Origin: Arenimonas sp.
GTDB taxonomy: Bacteria; Pseudomonadota; Alphaproteobacteria; Rhizobiales; Rhizobiaceae
Direction: 5' to 3'
NCBI GenBank assembly: GCA_019459145.1
Contig: JAIBEK010000053.1
Span: forward strand, 62,001-126,000
Length of the DNA: 64,000 nucleotides
The position numbers and the translations under genes were made by a program. The notes beneath the pieces were generated by a model that was not told the DNA's origin, ran no database searches, and saw nothing but the letters and a program-made list of their open reading frames with translations. The stretch's first letter is position 1. Each line of letters starts with the position of its first letter. Shown here one piece after another: positions 17,044 through 24,954 of the stretch.

Positions 17044-17540
17044 GGAAGGACCTCGATTTCCCCGATCTGCCAGACCGAACGCGCGAAATATTTCTCGTTG
17101 TAGAGCGCCCGATCCTGGTCGAAGGGATAGACCAGCATGGACGGCCCCTTGGTCCGCACGGTCAAGATCTTGCCGTCGAGCCGCGTGGCCAGGATGGTGT
17201 CGATGTCGCGCGCATCAGAAAACGGCACTTCCGCGGAATAGCCGTTGAGGGCGCGAATGATCAGACGTCCGCCCTCGGCGCCGGCAGCCACCAGCACTTC
17301 ACGCAGCAAGGGGCCGGAGAACTCGACCTCGCCTTGCGTCCACGGCGTGTCCATGACCCCGCGCCGGCCTTTCAGCCCTTCCAGCATGGAAAGGTCGAAG
17401 ACCGCCGTTCCATCGCGATTGGGCTGCGCGACGGCACCGCTGATGGTCAGGATGACGGGACCTTTCGGCATATCCAGCGCAGTCGCCGGGGCTGCGGCGA
17501 GCAGAGCGAGAAAGAAGGTGGTGATGACTGCGGACTTCAT
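17040..17540 (-). CDS. Periplasmic molybdopterin-fold (SUOX-like) protein without cysteine
   Basis: A 166-residue exported protein with a signal peptide (1-21, ending ATA|LD). The mature part resembles the oxidoreductase molybdopterin-binding domain (LTISGAV..., EFSGPLLREVLVAAGA, ALNGYSAEVPFSDA, SVWQIGEIEVLP). No cysteine occurs in the sequence, so the Cys that ligates molybdenum in SUOX/YedY enzymes is missing and redox catalysis is unlikely. Its stop overlaps the hybrid-kinase start (GTGA), so a role as periplasmic partner or ligand-binding accessory of that kinase is plausible. Family assignment is by pattern only. Confidence 0.65.
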   Translation of the reverse strand: MKSAVITTFFLALLAAAPATALDMPKGPVILTISGAVAQPNRDGTAVFDLSMLEGLKGRRGVMDTPWTQGEVEFSGPLLREVLVAAGAEGGRLIIRALNGYSAEVPFSDARDIDTILATRLDGKILTVRTKGPSMLVYPFDQDRALYNEKYFARSVWQIGEIEVLP

Positions 17541-17568
17541 GCGTGCACTCGTGAGGAAACGATCGGTC

Positions 17569-17961
17569 TCAGATGGCCATGGCCGCGGGATCCGCGCGGT
17601 GACCCAGACAGGACGAGATCAGCGAGCGGAAGGCCACGGCTTCCACCGGCTTGGTGAGGAAGTCGGTCACGCCACCCTGCCTCGCGGCTTCGCGCAGGCC
17701 CGGCTCCTGATCGGCGGTGACCATGACGACGGGAACCGCATCGTAGCGGGATGTCATGCGGATCGCCTTGACGAACTGGAGGCCGCTCATTCCGGGAAGG
17801 ATGTGGTCGACGATCAGCATGGCGAAAAGCCTGTTGTGGCACATCGTCAGCGCCTTGACCGCGTCCGGCTCGATGACGATCTCCTCGTCCGTCACCTTTT
17901 TGGCAAGGTGCTTCAGGATCATCGCATTGGTCGGATTGTCTTCCACGATCAAAATGGCCAT
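17569..17961 (-). CDS. Single-domain response regulator (CheY-like)
   Basis: A 130-residue stand-alone receiver domain: acidic pocket VEDN (residues 6-9), phospho-acceptor D52 in LIVDHILPGMSG, conserved Thr (VMVTAD) and Lys (FLTKPVEA). It has no output domain. It heads the operon that continues with the molybdopterin-fold protein (28 bp later), the hybrid kinase and the HD-GYP regulator. It could be an intermediate or phosphate sink in that relay. The 200 bp upstream (17962-18162) show no other feature. Confidence 0.88.
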   Translation of the reverse strand: MAILIVEDNPTNAMILKHLAKKVTDEEIVIEPDAVKALTMCHNRLFAMLIVDHILPGMSGLQFVKAIRMTSRYDAVPVVMVTADQEPGLREAARQGGVTDFLTKPVEAVAFRSLISSCLGHRADPAAMAI

Positions 17962-18162
17962 GCCGCTTCCCTTTACTGCAAACCGCCTACCCTCAGACGG
18001 TTTCTAGCAAGGGGAGGCTGCCATAGGCTGAACCATTTCGAATCAATTTTACCGATCGCTACTTTAAGTCACCCTTAATCAATTAGAGGCGACTAAAGCG
18101 CAGCGCGGAAAGCCCGCCGGTCGGCAGGCGTCGCTCCCGTCGAGAGATCGGAAAGCTGCCGA

Positions 18163-18897
18163 TCAACCCTCGAGCGCGCGGGAAATGCGCCGGGAAAGCT
18201 CGACGGGATTCTTCAGGATGATGGCGCGGCTGGTCCGCTCGATCACCTGTTCGCGGATCAGGCGCGACATCTCGCGCGAAACAGTTTCCCGGCTCGAGCC
18301 GATATGCTCGGCGAGTTCGGCATGGACCATCGGCGGAGAGATGATACGCTCGCGCCCGCCATCGCCGCGCAGCCGCGAAAGACGCAGCAGCGCGTTGTAG
18401 AGACGATGCTTGGTGTCGAGAAAGGACAGCTCCGAAATCCGCTCGTTCATCGCCCGGATGCGCCGCGACAAAAGCTGCATCAAACCCAGGCACACCTCGC
18501 GATGCGCCTCGAGAACCTCATGAAAGACGGCATAGGGGATGACGGTGACAATCGTGTCCGTGACCGCCATGAGGCTCGCCGAACGGGACAGACCGTCGAT
18601 CGCCGACAGTTCGCCCAAGAGATCACCACGGCGGAAGGTTCCAAGGATCGCCTCCTTGCCGACGGTGAAGCGCAGAACCGCGCGAATCTCTCCGCTCTGC
18701 ACGACGAATACGTCCTTCGACTGGTCCTCGAAGTCGACTAGACTTTCGCCCGCGCAGAGATTTCTGGTATGGCAACGCGACAGCAGTTCCTTGTCTTCTT
18801 CGACAGTGAGGCTGGCAAATATTGCGGTGCCGCGCAGCGTGGAAAGACAGTGCACGTTATTCGGCGGAAAGGCTCCCACGGTTAGATTATCTTCCAT
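18163..18897 (-). CDS. Crp/Fnr-family transcriptional regulator
   Basis: A 244-residue regulator with a cyclic-nucleotide-type sensor domain (about residues 20-140: FVVQSGEIRAVLRF, FRRGDLLGELSAIDGLSRSASL) and a C-terminal winged helix (HAELAEHIGSSRETVSREMSRL). Cysteines at 17, 42 and 48 do not match the four-Cys FNR pattern, so an Fe-S sensor is not supported. ATG 18897 is favoured; ATG 18918 would add seven residues. The open frame extends to 19596, but that part is a shadow of the next gene. It sits at the end of the hydroxyproline/5-oxoproline locus and could regulate it. Confidence 0.82.
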   Translation of the reverse strand: MEDNLTVGAFPPNNVHCLSTLRGTAIFASLTVEEDKELLSRCHTRNLCAGESLVDFEDQSKDVFVVQSGEIRAVLRFTVGKEAILGTFRRGDLLGELSAIDGLSRSASLMAVTDTIVTVIPYAVFHEVLEAHREVCLGLMQLLSRRIRAMNERISELSFLDTKHRLYNALLRLSRLRGDGGRERIISPPMVHAELAEHIGSSRETVSREMSRLIREQVIERTSRAIILKNPVELSRRISRALEG

Positions 18898-19040
18898 TTT
18901 TCTTGTTCTTGCAGCCATGAGGACGAGATGAACACCGGTGCTTCTTATGCCGCTGGACACAGGAAGCGCAAGCCGGAGCGGCCGAAGAAACGGTCGATGT
19001 ATTACCGGGAGGTTAATTCCGACGGAAAGAGCCCATGCCG

Positions 19041-20081
19041 TTAACCAATCGAACCCGCCGAGGGACCCCAGACGTCGGTAAGGGCAAAACCATCGGCCAG
19101 CGGGTCGAAGGGGTCGAGTGCCACCTGGTGCAGGCCGAAGGTGAAGCCGCGGCCGCTGATCGTCGGGATGACGGCGGGACGTCCGGCGACCTCGGTCACG
19201 TCCTTCAGCCCTACCTCGAACTCCGAACCGATGATCGAGCGTGATTTCAGCACATCGCCGACCTTGACCTTGCCTCGCGCGTGGAGGGTCGCGAGATTGG
19301 CCGAATTGCCGGTGCCGCAGGGCGAGCGGTCGACGCGGCCCGGCCACATCGTCGTGCAGGTGCGGATGGCGCCGTCCGGATCGACATCGCGGAACATCAC
19401 ATAGGCGACGCCGGAGATCGCCGGGATGTCCGGATGGACGACGGGAATGCGGCGGTTGATCTCTTCCTTCAGGATCATCCCCGCCTCGACCAGGCCGCGG
19501 GCATTGGCCTTGTCGATGGTTAGCCCGATCTGGCCGACATCGACCAGGGCGTAGAAAATGCCACCATAGCTGAGGTCGAAGGTGATGCGGCCCCATTGCT
19601 CGGTCTCGAGGCTGACGTCCAGTTCATGCACAAAGGACGGCACCATGGTGAGCTTGACCCGCTCGCAACGGCCATCGCGGCAGGTCGCGGTCGCAGTGAC
19701 AAGACCGGCCGCCGTGTCGAGCACCACCGTCGTCTCGGGCTCGGTCATTTCGACGATGCCGCTTTCCAGCAGGGCCGTGGTGACGCAGATCGAATTCGAT
19801 CCGGAGCTGGCATGGGCCTGGTCCGGCTGGAGGATGACGAAGCCGGCATCGGCCTTCGGATTCTTGGCCGGCAGCAGCAGGTTGACCGAGCCGATCGGCG
19901 CGCCGCGCGGCTCAAGCACGAGAAAGCGGCGCAGTTCCTGGCCCTTCGGGTCGTTGTTCAGCCAATGAAGCTGTTCGGCGATCGTCTCGCCCGGGATCTT
20001 CGGCACACCGCCGACCGCCACTTTGCCGATCTCGCCCTCGCAATGGACATCGATCAGTTGCAGCGTACGCTTCCATCTCAT
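19041..20081 (-). CDS. Proline racemase superfamily enzyme with Ser/Cys catalytic pair (4-hydroxyproline epimerase or 3-hydroxyproline dehydratase type)
   Basis: A 346-residue member of the proline racemase fold (starts RTLQLIDVHCEGEIGKV; DLSYGGIFYALVDV; DRSPCGTG). The second catalytic Cys is present as C256. The first is replaced: the usual MCGH motif reads SSGS, so S93 stands for Cys and S95 for His. Ser/Cys members are known to act on hydroxyprolines rather than proline. Its stop is 40 bp before the start of the neighbouring fructionally unrelated shadow frame, and pxpC lies 16 bp upstream on the same strand, implying one transcript with pxpB-pxpC. A role in 5-oxoproline or hydroxyproline stereochemistry is inference. 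Confidence 0.82.
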   Translation of the reverse strand: MRWKRTLQLIDVHCEGEIGKVAVGGVPKIPGETIAEQLHWLNNDPKGQELRRFLVLEPRGAPIGSVNLLLPAKNPKADAGFVILQPDQAHASSGSNSICVTTALLESGIVEMTEPETTVVLDTAAGLVTATATCRDGRCERVKLTMVPSFVHELDVSLETEQWGRITFDLSYGGIFYALVDVGQIGLTIDKANARGLVEAGMILKEEINRRIPVVHPDIPAISGVAYVMFRDVDPDGAIRTCTTMWPGRVDRSPCGTGNSANLATLHARGKVKVGDVLKSRSIIGSEFEVGLKDVTEVAGRPAVIPTISGRGFTFGLHQVALDPFDPLADGFALTDVWGPSAGSIG

Positions 20082-20097
20082 GGTCTTGCTCCGTCAA

Positions 20098-21123
20098 TCA
20101 GGAATAGGTTGCAGGGCGCGACAGCGCCGTCAGAATTTCGGGATTTGCCGTATCCTTGCGGGCGAGCGCGACAAAGGCGGCGGCGCGGTCGATCAGGGTG
20201 CGCTGCGCGCGCAGCGCAGCGACCGCCTGTCTCCGGTCCACCTTGGCAAAACGCAGGCGACTGCCGACGGCGGCCTGGCCGAGCCGCCAGAGATCGGCCT
20301 CGATCACATGGGCGATCTTCGGATATCCGCCGCAGGTATTGGCCTCGGCCAGCTGGATGATCGGCTGGCCGGACGGCGGCACCTGCACGGTCCCCGGCAT
20401 GATGCCGTGCGAATGCAGTTCGAGCCTTTGGCGGGGCTTCAATTCGGGGCCGGAGAGGCGATAACCCTGACGATTGGCGTCCTCGGTGACCTGCCAGGCA
20501 GCGGCTTCCAAGGCATCGACCGCCGTCTTCTCGAAGGCATCAAATTCGGCACCCGGCAAGACGCGGATGGGAACCGCCTCCCCGATGTCGTCGGCTCCAC
20601 GGCCGATCGCTTCGGGATCAAGGCCGAACCCCGCCGGCAGGCCGGCGGCCACGGCCGGCGCAAAGCCCGCCTCCAACCGGTCACCACGGCGCAGACCCCT
20701 GCCATCGAGCCCGCCCCAGCGGCTCTTGAGGTCGGTGGAGGCCGAACCGAGCACAGGGGGAACGGCAATGCCGCCCGCGATGGCGAGATAGGCCCGGGCA
20801 CCGCGACGCGGCAGACCCAGTTCGACAACATCGCCCGCACTTACCGGCAGCGCCCACCAGGGCGGATAGCGAATGCCGTTCAGCATGACCTGCAGATCCG
20901 CACCGGTCACCGCGACGAAAGCGGCTCGATCGAAGCGCAAGCGAAATGGAAAGATCGCCACCTCGATCGCTGCCGCGTTCGGTTGGTTGCCGACCAGCCG
21001 GTTGGCGAGTTCCAGCGCCGGCGCATCCATCGCACCGGAGCGCGAAACGCCGGCATCCAGATAACCGAGGCGGCCGAGGTCCTGCACGGAATTGGCCGCG
21101 CCCGTCGTCAGGATCTCGATCAT
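20098..21123 (-). CDS. pxpC: 5-oxoprolinase subunit C (biotin-dependent carboxyltransferase-like domain)
   Basis: A 341-residue KipA/AHS2-family protein (CT_A_B domain). It opens EILTTGAANSVQDLGRLGY and carries GVSRSGAMDAPALELANRLVGN and the C-terminal QLAEANTCGGYPKIAHVIEAD. With PxpA and PxpB it forms the ATP-dependent 5-oxoprolinase converting 5-oxo-L-proline to glutamate. The same fold is half of the carboxyltransferase domain of urea carboxylase. ATG 21123 overlaps the pxpB stop (ATGA); the open frame runs to 21549 but is non-homologous there. Confidence 0.9.
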   Translation of the reverse strand: MIEILTTGAANSVQDLGRLGYLDAGVSRSGAMDAPALELANRLVGNQPNAAAIEVAIFPFRLRFDRAAFVAVTGADLQVMLNGIRYPPWWALPVSAGDVVELGLPRRGARAYLAIAGGIAVPPVLGSASTDLKSRWGGLDGRGLRRGDRLEAGFAPAVAAGLPAGFGLDPEAIGRGADDIGEAVPIRVLPGAEFDAFEKTAVDALEAAAWQVTEDANRQGYRLSGPELKPRQRLELHSHGIMPGTVQVPPSGQPIIQLAEANTCGGYPKIAHVIEADLWRLGQAAVGSRLRFAKVDRRQAVAALRAQRTLIDRAAAFVALARKDTANPEILTALSRPATYS

Positions 21124-21797
21124 GCGCGGATCTCCTTGACGACGAAACGGATACAATCGCCGGCGCGAAGGGCGGCCGGCGGATCGCGCATCGGATCGAA
21201 CAGGTGAAAATCGGTATGGCCTAGAATATGCCAGCCCGAGGGCGCGGTGAGCGGCATGATGCCGGCCTGGGCGCCGCCGATGATGACCGATCCTTCCGGC
21301 ACCGCCATGCGCGGCACGGCGCGCCGGGGCAAGGCCAGCCGGGGATCGAGGCCTGAAAGGTAGACGAAACCGGGCATGGCGCCGACCGCGGCGACAGAAT
21401 AGACGGGTGCTGTGTGCATCGCCACCAGACGCTCGATGGTCAGGCCCTTTTCCCGGGCAACCTCCAGGAGATCGCTTCCCGCATTGCCGTAGACGACCGG
21501 AATGTCGATCAGGCGGCCGGCGGCCGGTGCCGCGATCGTCTTGCGCCACTCGACGAGCAGATGAGCTTCGAGGCTGTCCGGATCGAGGCGGAGCGGGTCG
21601 AACACGACCATCAGATTGTTCATGCCGGGCGCCACCTCGCTAATGCCGGGCAGGGCCTTCAGCACGTCGGCGAACACCCAGATGCGCTCCTGCAGCGAAG
21701 GATCGAAGACCGGGCCGGCCGAATCGAAAAGCAGCGTTCCCGCCCCTTCAGCGCTTACCTTCGGATTGTCGCCGTCTTGCTGCATGCCCGCCTTCAT
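21120..21797 (-). CDS. pxpB: 5-oxoprolinase subunit B (KipI/AHS1 family)
   Basis: A 225-residue CT_C_D (AHS1/KipI) protein partnering PxpC. Family landmarks are ISEVAPGMNNLMVVFDP, IDIPVVYGNAGSDLLEVA, MHTAPVYSVAAVGAMPGFVYLSGLDPRLALPRR and GSVIIGGAQAGIMPLTAPSGWHILG. The frame opens at ATG 21797; a second ATG at residue 5 is also possible. It is first in the leftward arm pxpB-pxpC-racemase and is transcribed divergently from pxpA. The intervening 130 bp contain a GACCCAA/TTGGGTC dyad. Confidence 0.9.
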   Translation of the reverse strand: MKAGMQQDGDNPKVSAEGAGTLLFDSAGPVFDPSLQERIWVFADVLKALPGISEVAPGMNNLMVVFDPLRLDPDSLEAHLLVEWRKTIAAPAAGRLIDIPVVYGNAGSDLLEVAREKGLTIERLVAMHTAPVYSVAAVGAMPGFVYLSGLDPRLALPRRAVPRMAVPEGSVIIGGAQAGIMPLTAPSGWHILGHTDFHLFDPMRDPPAALRAGDCIRFVVKEIRA

Positions 21798-21836
21798 CGC
21801 CGTCCTTCGTGTCGTGATATATCAGAATGCAGTGGA

Positions 21837-21858
21837 GACCCAAAGCATTTCTTGGGTC
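21837..21858. promoter_or_regulatory. GACCCAA-N8-TTGGGTC dyad in the pxpB/pxpA divergent promoter region
   Basis: A perfect 7-bp inverted repeat with an 8-bp centre lies in the 130-bp gap between divergent pxpB and pxpA, with imperfect continuation outward (TGGA / TCCTCCA). It is well placed to be an operator controlling both arms. No T-run follows, so it is not a terminator. The regulator is unknown; the Crp-type gene at 18163 is the nearest candidate. Confidence 0.6.
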
Positions 21859-21927
21859 CTCCATTGTGCATCGGCGCCGGCTCGACCTACAATCCATAAG
21901 AACCGAAGCATAGGGAGCGTAAGCGGC

Positions 21928-22692
21928 ATGGCACTCAGCGTCGACCTCAATTCCGACATGGGCGAAGGCTTCGGTGCCTATCGCATGGGCGACGACGAGG
22001 CGATGCTGTCGATCGTCAGTTCGGCCAATATCGCCTGCGGCATGCATGCAGGCGACCCCGATATCATGGCCTCGACCTTTGCCATCGCCAAGTCCAAGGG
22101 CGTGGCTGTCGGTGCCCATCCCGGGTTTCCCGACCTTTGGGGTTTCGGGCGGCGCAACATCCCCTTTTCCGCCGGCGAGATCGAGCGGCTGGTCGCCTAT
22201 CAGATCGGCGCGGCGCAGGCGCTTTCGACCTATGCCGGCCACCCGATCACGCATGTGAAGGCGCATGGCGCGCTCGGCAACCTGACCCAGCAGGACGAAA
22301 GCGTGGCGCGCTCCGTCAACAACGCCATCAAGGCGGTCGATCCCTCGCTCGTCTGCCTGACCATCGCGCTTGGCCACCAGGAGCGGCTGGCGCGCGACAT
22401 GGGGCTCGCCTGCCGCTCCGAGATCTTCGCCGACCGCGCCTATACCGATGAGGGCTTTCTCGTGCATCGCAGCCAGCCCGGCGCCGTGATCCATGACGCG
22501 GAGGCCGCCGCCGCCCGCGTCGTGCGGATGGTGAAGAGCGGCGCGATCGAGACCGTCACCGGCCGGACGATCGTCACGCCGGTCGATTCGATCTGCGTTC
22601 ACAGCGATACGCCGTCCGCCGTTGCCATCGCCCGGACCATCCGGGAGACGCTGGAAGCGCAAGGGATCACCATTGCCAATTTCCTGCGCTGA
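21928..22692 (+). CDS. pxpA: 5-oxoprolinase subunit A (LamB/YcsF family)
   Basis: A 254-residue protein of the LamB/YcsF family (begins LSVDLNSDMGEGFGAYRMGDD; NIACGMHAGDPDIM; GVAVGAHPGFPDLWGFGRR; HVKAHGALGN), the catalytic-type subunit of prokaryotic 5-oxoprolinase. ATG 21928 follows AGGGAGCG at about 12 nt and matches the family start; the frame opens earlier without homology. It heads a rightward operon with a biotin carrier (10 bp later), biotin carboxylase and a degenerate carrier. Confidence 0.92.
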   Translation: MALSVDLNSDMGEGFGAYRMGDDEAMLSIVSSANIACGMHAGDPDIMASTFAIAKSKGVAVGAHPGFPDLWGFGRRNIPFSAGEIERLVAYQIGAAQALSTYAGHPITHVKAHGALGNLTQQDESVARSVNNAIKAVDPSLVCLTIALGHQERLARDMGLACRSEIFADRAYTDEGFLVHRSQPGAVIHDAEAAAARVVRMVKSGAIETVTGRTIVTPVDSICVHSDTPSAVAIARTIRETLEAQGITIANFLR

Positions 22693-22702
22693 AGGGGACG
22701 AC

Positions 22703-23164
22703 ATGGACCTCGCGACGATCGAACGACTGATGCAGATGCTGGAGAATTCCAACCTCAACGAGCTTGAGGTGAGCGAGAACGGCATGCGCATCCGCCTGGC
22801 CAAGACCGCGGCCCGCAATGGTGGCGCCCCGCCCTCCCCTCAGATGCGGCGCGACACGCCGGAGGCCATGGCGGCGGCCGAAATCGCCGCCTTGATGGCG
22901 TTGCCGGAGATTGCCGAAACCGACGAGGCGGTGATCGTCGCCGGAATGTCGGGTACCTTCTACCGCGCGCCTGCGCCCGGCGCCGAACCCTATGCGCAGG
23001 AAGGGGACCTGATCGAGGAGGGGCAGACCCTGGCCTTGGTCGAGGCGATGAAGATGCTCAACCCGGTCGAGGCAACGCGCGGCGGCCGTATCTCGGCGAT
23101 CCTGGTCGCGGATGGCGAACCGGTTACGCCCGGCATGCCGCTGATCCTCCTCGCGCGGGATTGA
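22703..23164 (+). CDS. Biotin carboxyl carrier protein (AccB-like) of the 5-oxoprolinase operon
   Basis: A 153-residue AccB-type carrier. The N-terminal helix ([21 protein letters not shown]) and [10 protein letters not shown] resemble housekeeping AccB, and the C-terminal biotinyl domain carries the acceptor lysine K117 in EAMKM. It differs from a general AccB in its short linker and its location. ATG 22703 is preceded by AAGGGGACG. The next gene, a biotin carboxylase, starts just beyond its stop. It probably carries carboxybiotin for a carboxylation associated with PxpA/B/C; the substrate is not known. Confidence 0.88.
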   Translation: MDLATIERLMQMLENSNLNELEVSENGMRIRLAKTAARNGGAPPSPQMRRDTPEAMAAAEIAALMALPEIAETDEAVIVAGMSGTFYRAPAPGAEPYAQEGDLIEEGQTLALVEAMKMLNPVEATRGGRISAILVADGEPVTPGMPLILLARD

Positions 23165-23169
23165 AGCCT

Positions 23170-24525
23170 ATGTTCGACAGCGTGCTGATCGCCAATCGCG
23201 GTGAAATCGCCCTTCGCATCTTGAGGGCCTGCCGCGATCTCGGCCTGAGGACGATCGCCATTCATTCCGACGTCGATCGCAATCTGCGCCATGTGGCGCT
23301 GGCCGACCAGGCCTTGTGCATCGGACCGGCACCGGCGGCGCGCAGCTATCTCGACAGTCACGAGATCCTGCTTGCCGCACAACTGACCGCCGCCGGCGCG
23401 ATCCATCCGGGCTACGGCTTCCTGTCGGAAAATGCCGACTTCGCCGCCCTAGTCGAACGGGCCGGCCTTACCTTTATCGGGCCGCCGTCCGCGGCGATCC
23501 GGGTGATGGGTGACAAGGTCGCCGCCAAGCGGGCGATGATCGCGGCCGGCGTGCCCTGCGTTCCCGGACCGGACAGCGCCCTGCCGCAGGATCCGGCGCG
23601 CATCGCCGCCATCGGCGCGGAGACAGGCTATCCGCTGATCGTCAAGGCATCGGGCGGCGGCGGCGGGCGCGGCATGCGGATCGTTCGTGAACCCGAAGCC
23701 CTGATCGGGGCGGTCCAGATGGCGCGCGAGGAGGCGGGGCGGGCCTTCGGCAATCCGGAAGTCTATGTCGAGCGATTCCTCGAATTTCCGCGCCATGTCG
23801 AGATCCAGGTTCTGGCCGACAGTCATGGCAATGCGATCCATCTGGGCGCCCGCGACTGCTCGATCCAGCGCCGTCACCAGAAGCTGATCGAGGAGGCGCC
23901 GCCGCCGGGCATAGATCCGGCCGCCATCGACGCGATCGGCCGGCGCTGCGCGGCGGCGTGCCTTGCCATCGGCTATCGCGGCGCCGGCACCTTCGAGTTC
24001 CTCTATGAAGACGGCGCGTTCTACTTCATCGAGATGAACACGCGCGTCCAGGTCGAGCATCCCGTCACCGAGGAGATCACCGGCGTCGACATCGTGCGCG
24101 AACAGTTGCGTATCGCCATGGGCGAGAGGCTCGACATCACGCAGGACGCCGTTCACTTCGACGGCCACGCCATCGAATGCCGGATCAACGCGGAACATGC
24201 CTTCAACTTCACGCCTTCGCCGGGCAAGGTGACGCAGTTCATCGCGCCGGGCGGACCCGGTGTGCGGCTCGATACCCATCTTTATCCGGGCTACGCGATC
24301 CCGCCGAACTATGATTCGCTGATCGGCAAACTGATCGCGCATGGGCCGACGCGTGACGCAGCGATTGCCCGCATGCGCCGCGCGCTTGGCGAACTCGCCA
24401 TCGAGGGTGTGGAGACGTCGAGCGCCCTCCACCTGGCACTGCTGAGGGAACCGGGTTTTGCCGCCGGCGGCATCGACATCCATCATCTCGAACGGCTGAT
24501 GGCCGACGGTTTCGGGAGATCATGA
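23170..24525 (+). CDS. Biotin carboxylase (AccC-like) of the 5-oxoprolinase operon
   Basis: A 451-residue ATP-grasp enzyme that carboxylates biotin with bicarbonate and ATP. It begins [24 protein letters not shown]. It has the glycine-rich ATP loop [50 protein letters not shown] and CRINAE. ATG 23170 is chosen; TTG 23161 in the same frame would add three residues and overlap the carrier stop. No acetyl-CoA carboxyltransferase genes (accA/accD) are adjacent, while PxpB/PxpC have a carboxyltransferase fold, so this is probably not the housekeeping enzyme. Confidence 0.9.
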   Translation: MFDSVLIANRGEIALRILRACRDLGLRTIAIHSDVDRNLRHVALADQALCIGPAPAARSYLDSHEILLAAQLTAAGAIHPGYGFLSENADFAALVERAGLTFIGPPSAAIRVMGDKVAAKRAMIAAGVPCVPGPDSALPQDPARIAAIGAETGYPLIVKASGGGGGRGMRIVREPEALIGAVQMAREEAGRAFGNPEVYVERFLEFPRHVEIQVLADSHGNAIHLGARDCSIQRRHQKLIEEAPPPGIDPAAIDAIGRRCAAACLAIGYRGAGTFEFLYEDGAFYFIEMNTRVQVEHPVTEEITGVDIVREQLRIAMGERLDITQDAVHFDGHAIECRINAEHAFNFTPSPGKVTQFIAPGGPGVRLDTHLYPGYAIPPNYDSLIGKLIAHGPTRDAAIARMRRALGELAIEGVETSSALHLALLREPGFAAGGIDIHHLERLMADGFGRS

Positions 24526-24941
24526 TGGGGAGCGAATGGATCGAAGCCGTGATGGAGCTGATGCGGCGCCACGGCATTGCGGAATTCGAGTACGAACATG
24601 CCGACCGGCATTTCGTCGCGAGCGAGGGCTCAATCCTCGAGGTCGACGAGCCCTGGCAGCAGCCGGCGGTGCGCCAGCCGACACATTCGCCCCGCGCAAG
24701 CGAAACGCTTCGCGCGCCGCATATCGGCCTGTTCCGCGGCGCCCACCCGCTGGACGCGGGCGCAACCGCGCTGCCGCGACTGGTCAGACGGGGCGAAATC
24801 CTCGGTTATCTCGCGGCGGGGCCACTGCTGCGCCCGGTGCTTGCGCCGTCAGACGGCGTGCTGTCGCGTCAGCTGGTCGACGAGGGCGTGCTGGTGGGCC
24901 ACGGGACAGAACTTTTCGAACTGCATACCGCCCGACCGTAG
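24522..24941 (+). CDS. Degenerate biotin-carrier-like protein without biotin-acceptor lysine
   Basis: A 139-residue protein whose ATG overlaps the biotin carboxylase stop (ATGATGG). Its N-terminal 35 residues mirror the neighbouring carrier ([30 protein letters not shown]). Its C-terminal half aligns with the biotinyl domain without gaps: [19 protein letters not shown] against [19 protein letters not shown]. The acceptor K117 of the true carrier corresponds to P101 here, so it cannot be biotinylated at that site. It may be a structural or regulatory pseudo-carrier in the same complex. I do not know an established name for it. Confidence 0.7.
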   Translation: MMGSEWIEAVMELMRRHGIAEFEYEHADRHFVASEGSILEVDEPWQQPAVRQPTHSPRASETLRAPHIGLFRGAHPLDAGATALPRLVRRGEILGYLAAGPLLRPVLAPSDGVLSRQLVDEGVLVGHGTELFELHTARP

Positions 24942-24954
24942 AGGGTCGCGGGCC

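Noticed and set aside
17040..17540. Functional molybdoenzyme
   Set aside because: No cysteine is present to ligate molybdenum and no partner cytochrome or YedZ-like gene is nearby.
18898..19596. N-terminal extension of the Crp-type regulator frame
   Set aside because: The extra residues overlap the racemase-family gene in another frame and do not resemble any domain; the regulator starts normally at 18897.
22703..24525. Housekeeping acetyl-CoA carboxylase accBC
   Set aside because: Not excluded, but the operon with pxpA, the short carrier linker and the missing accA/accD make a dedicated enzyme more likely.
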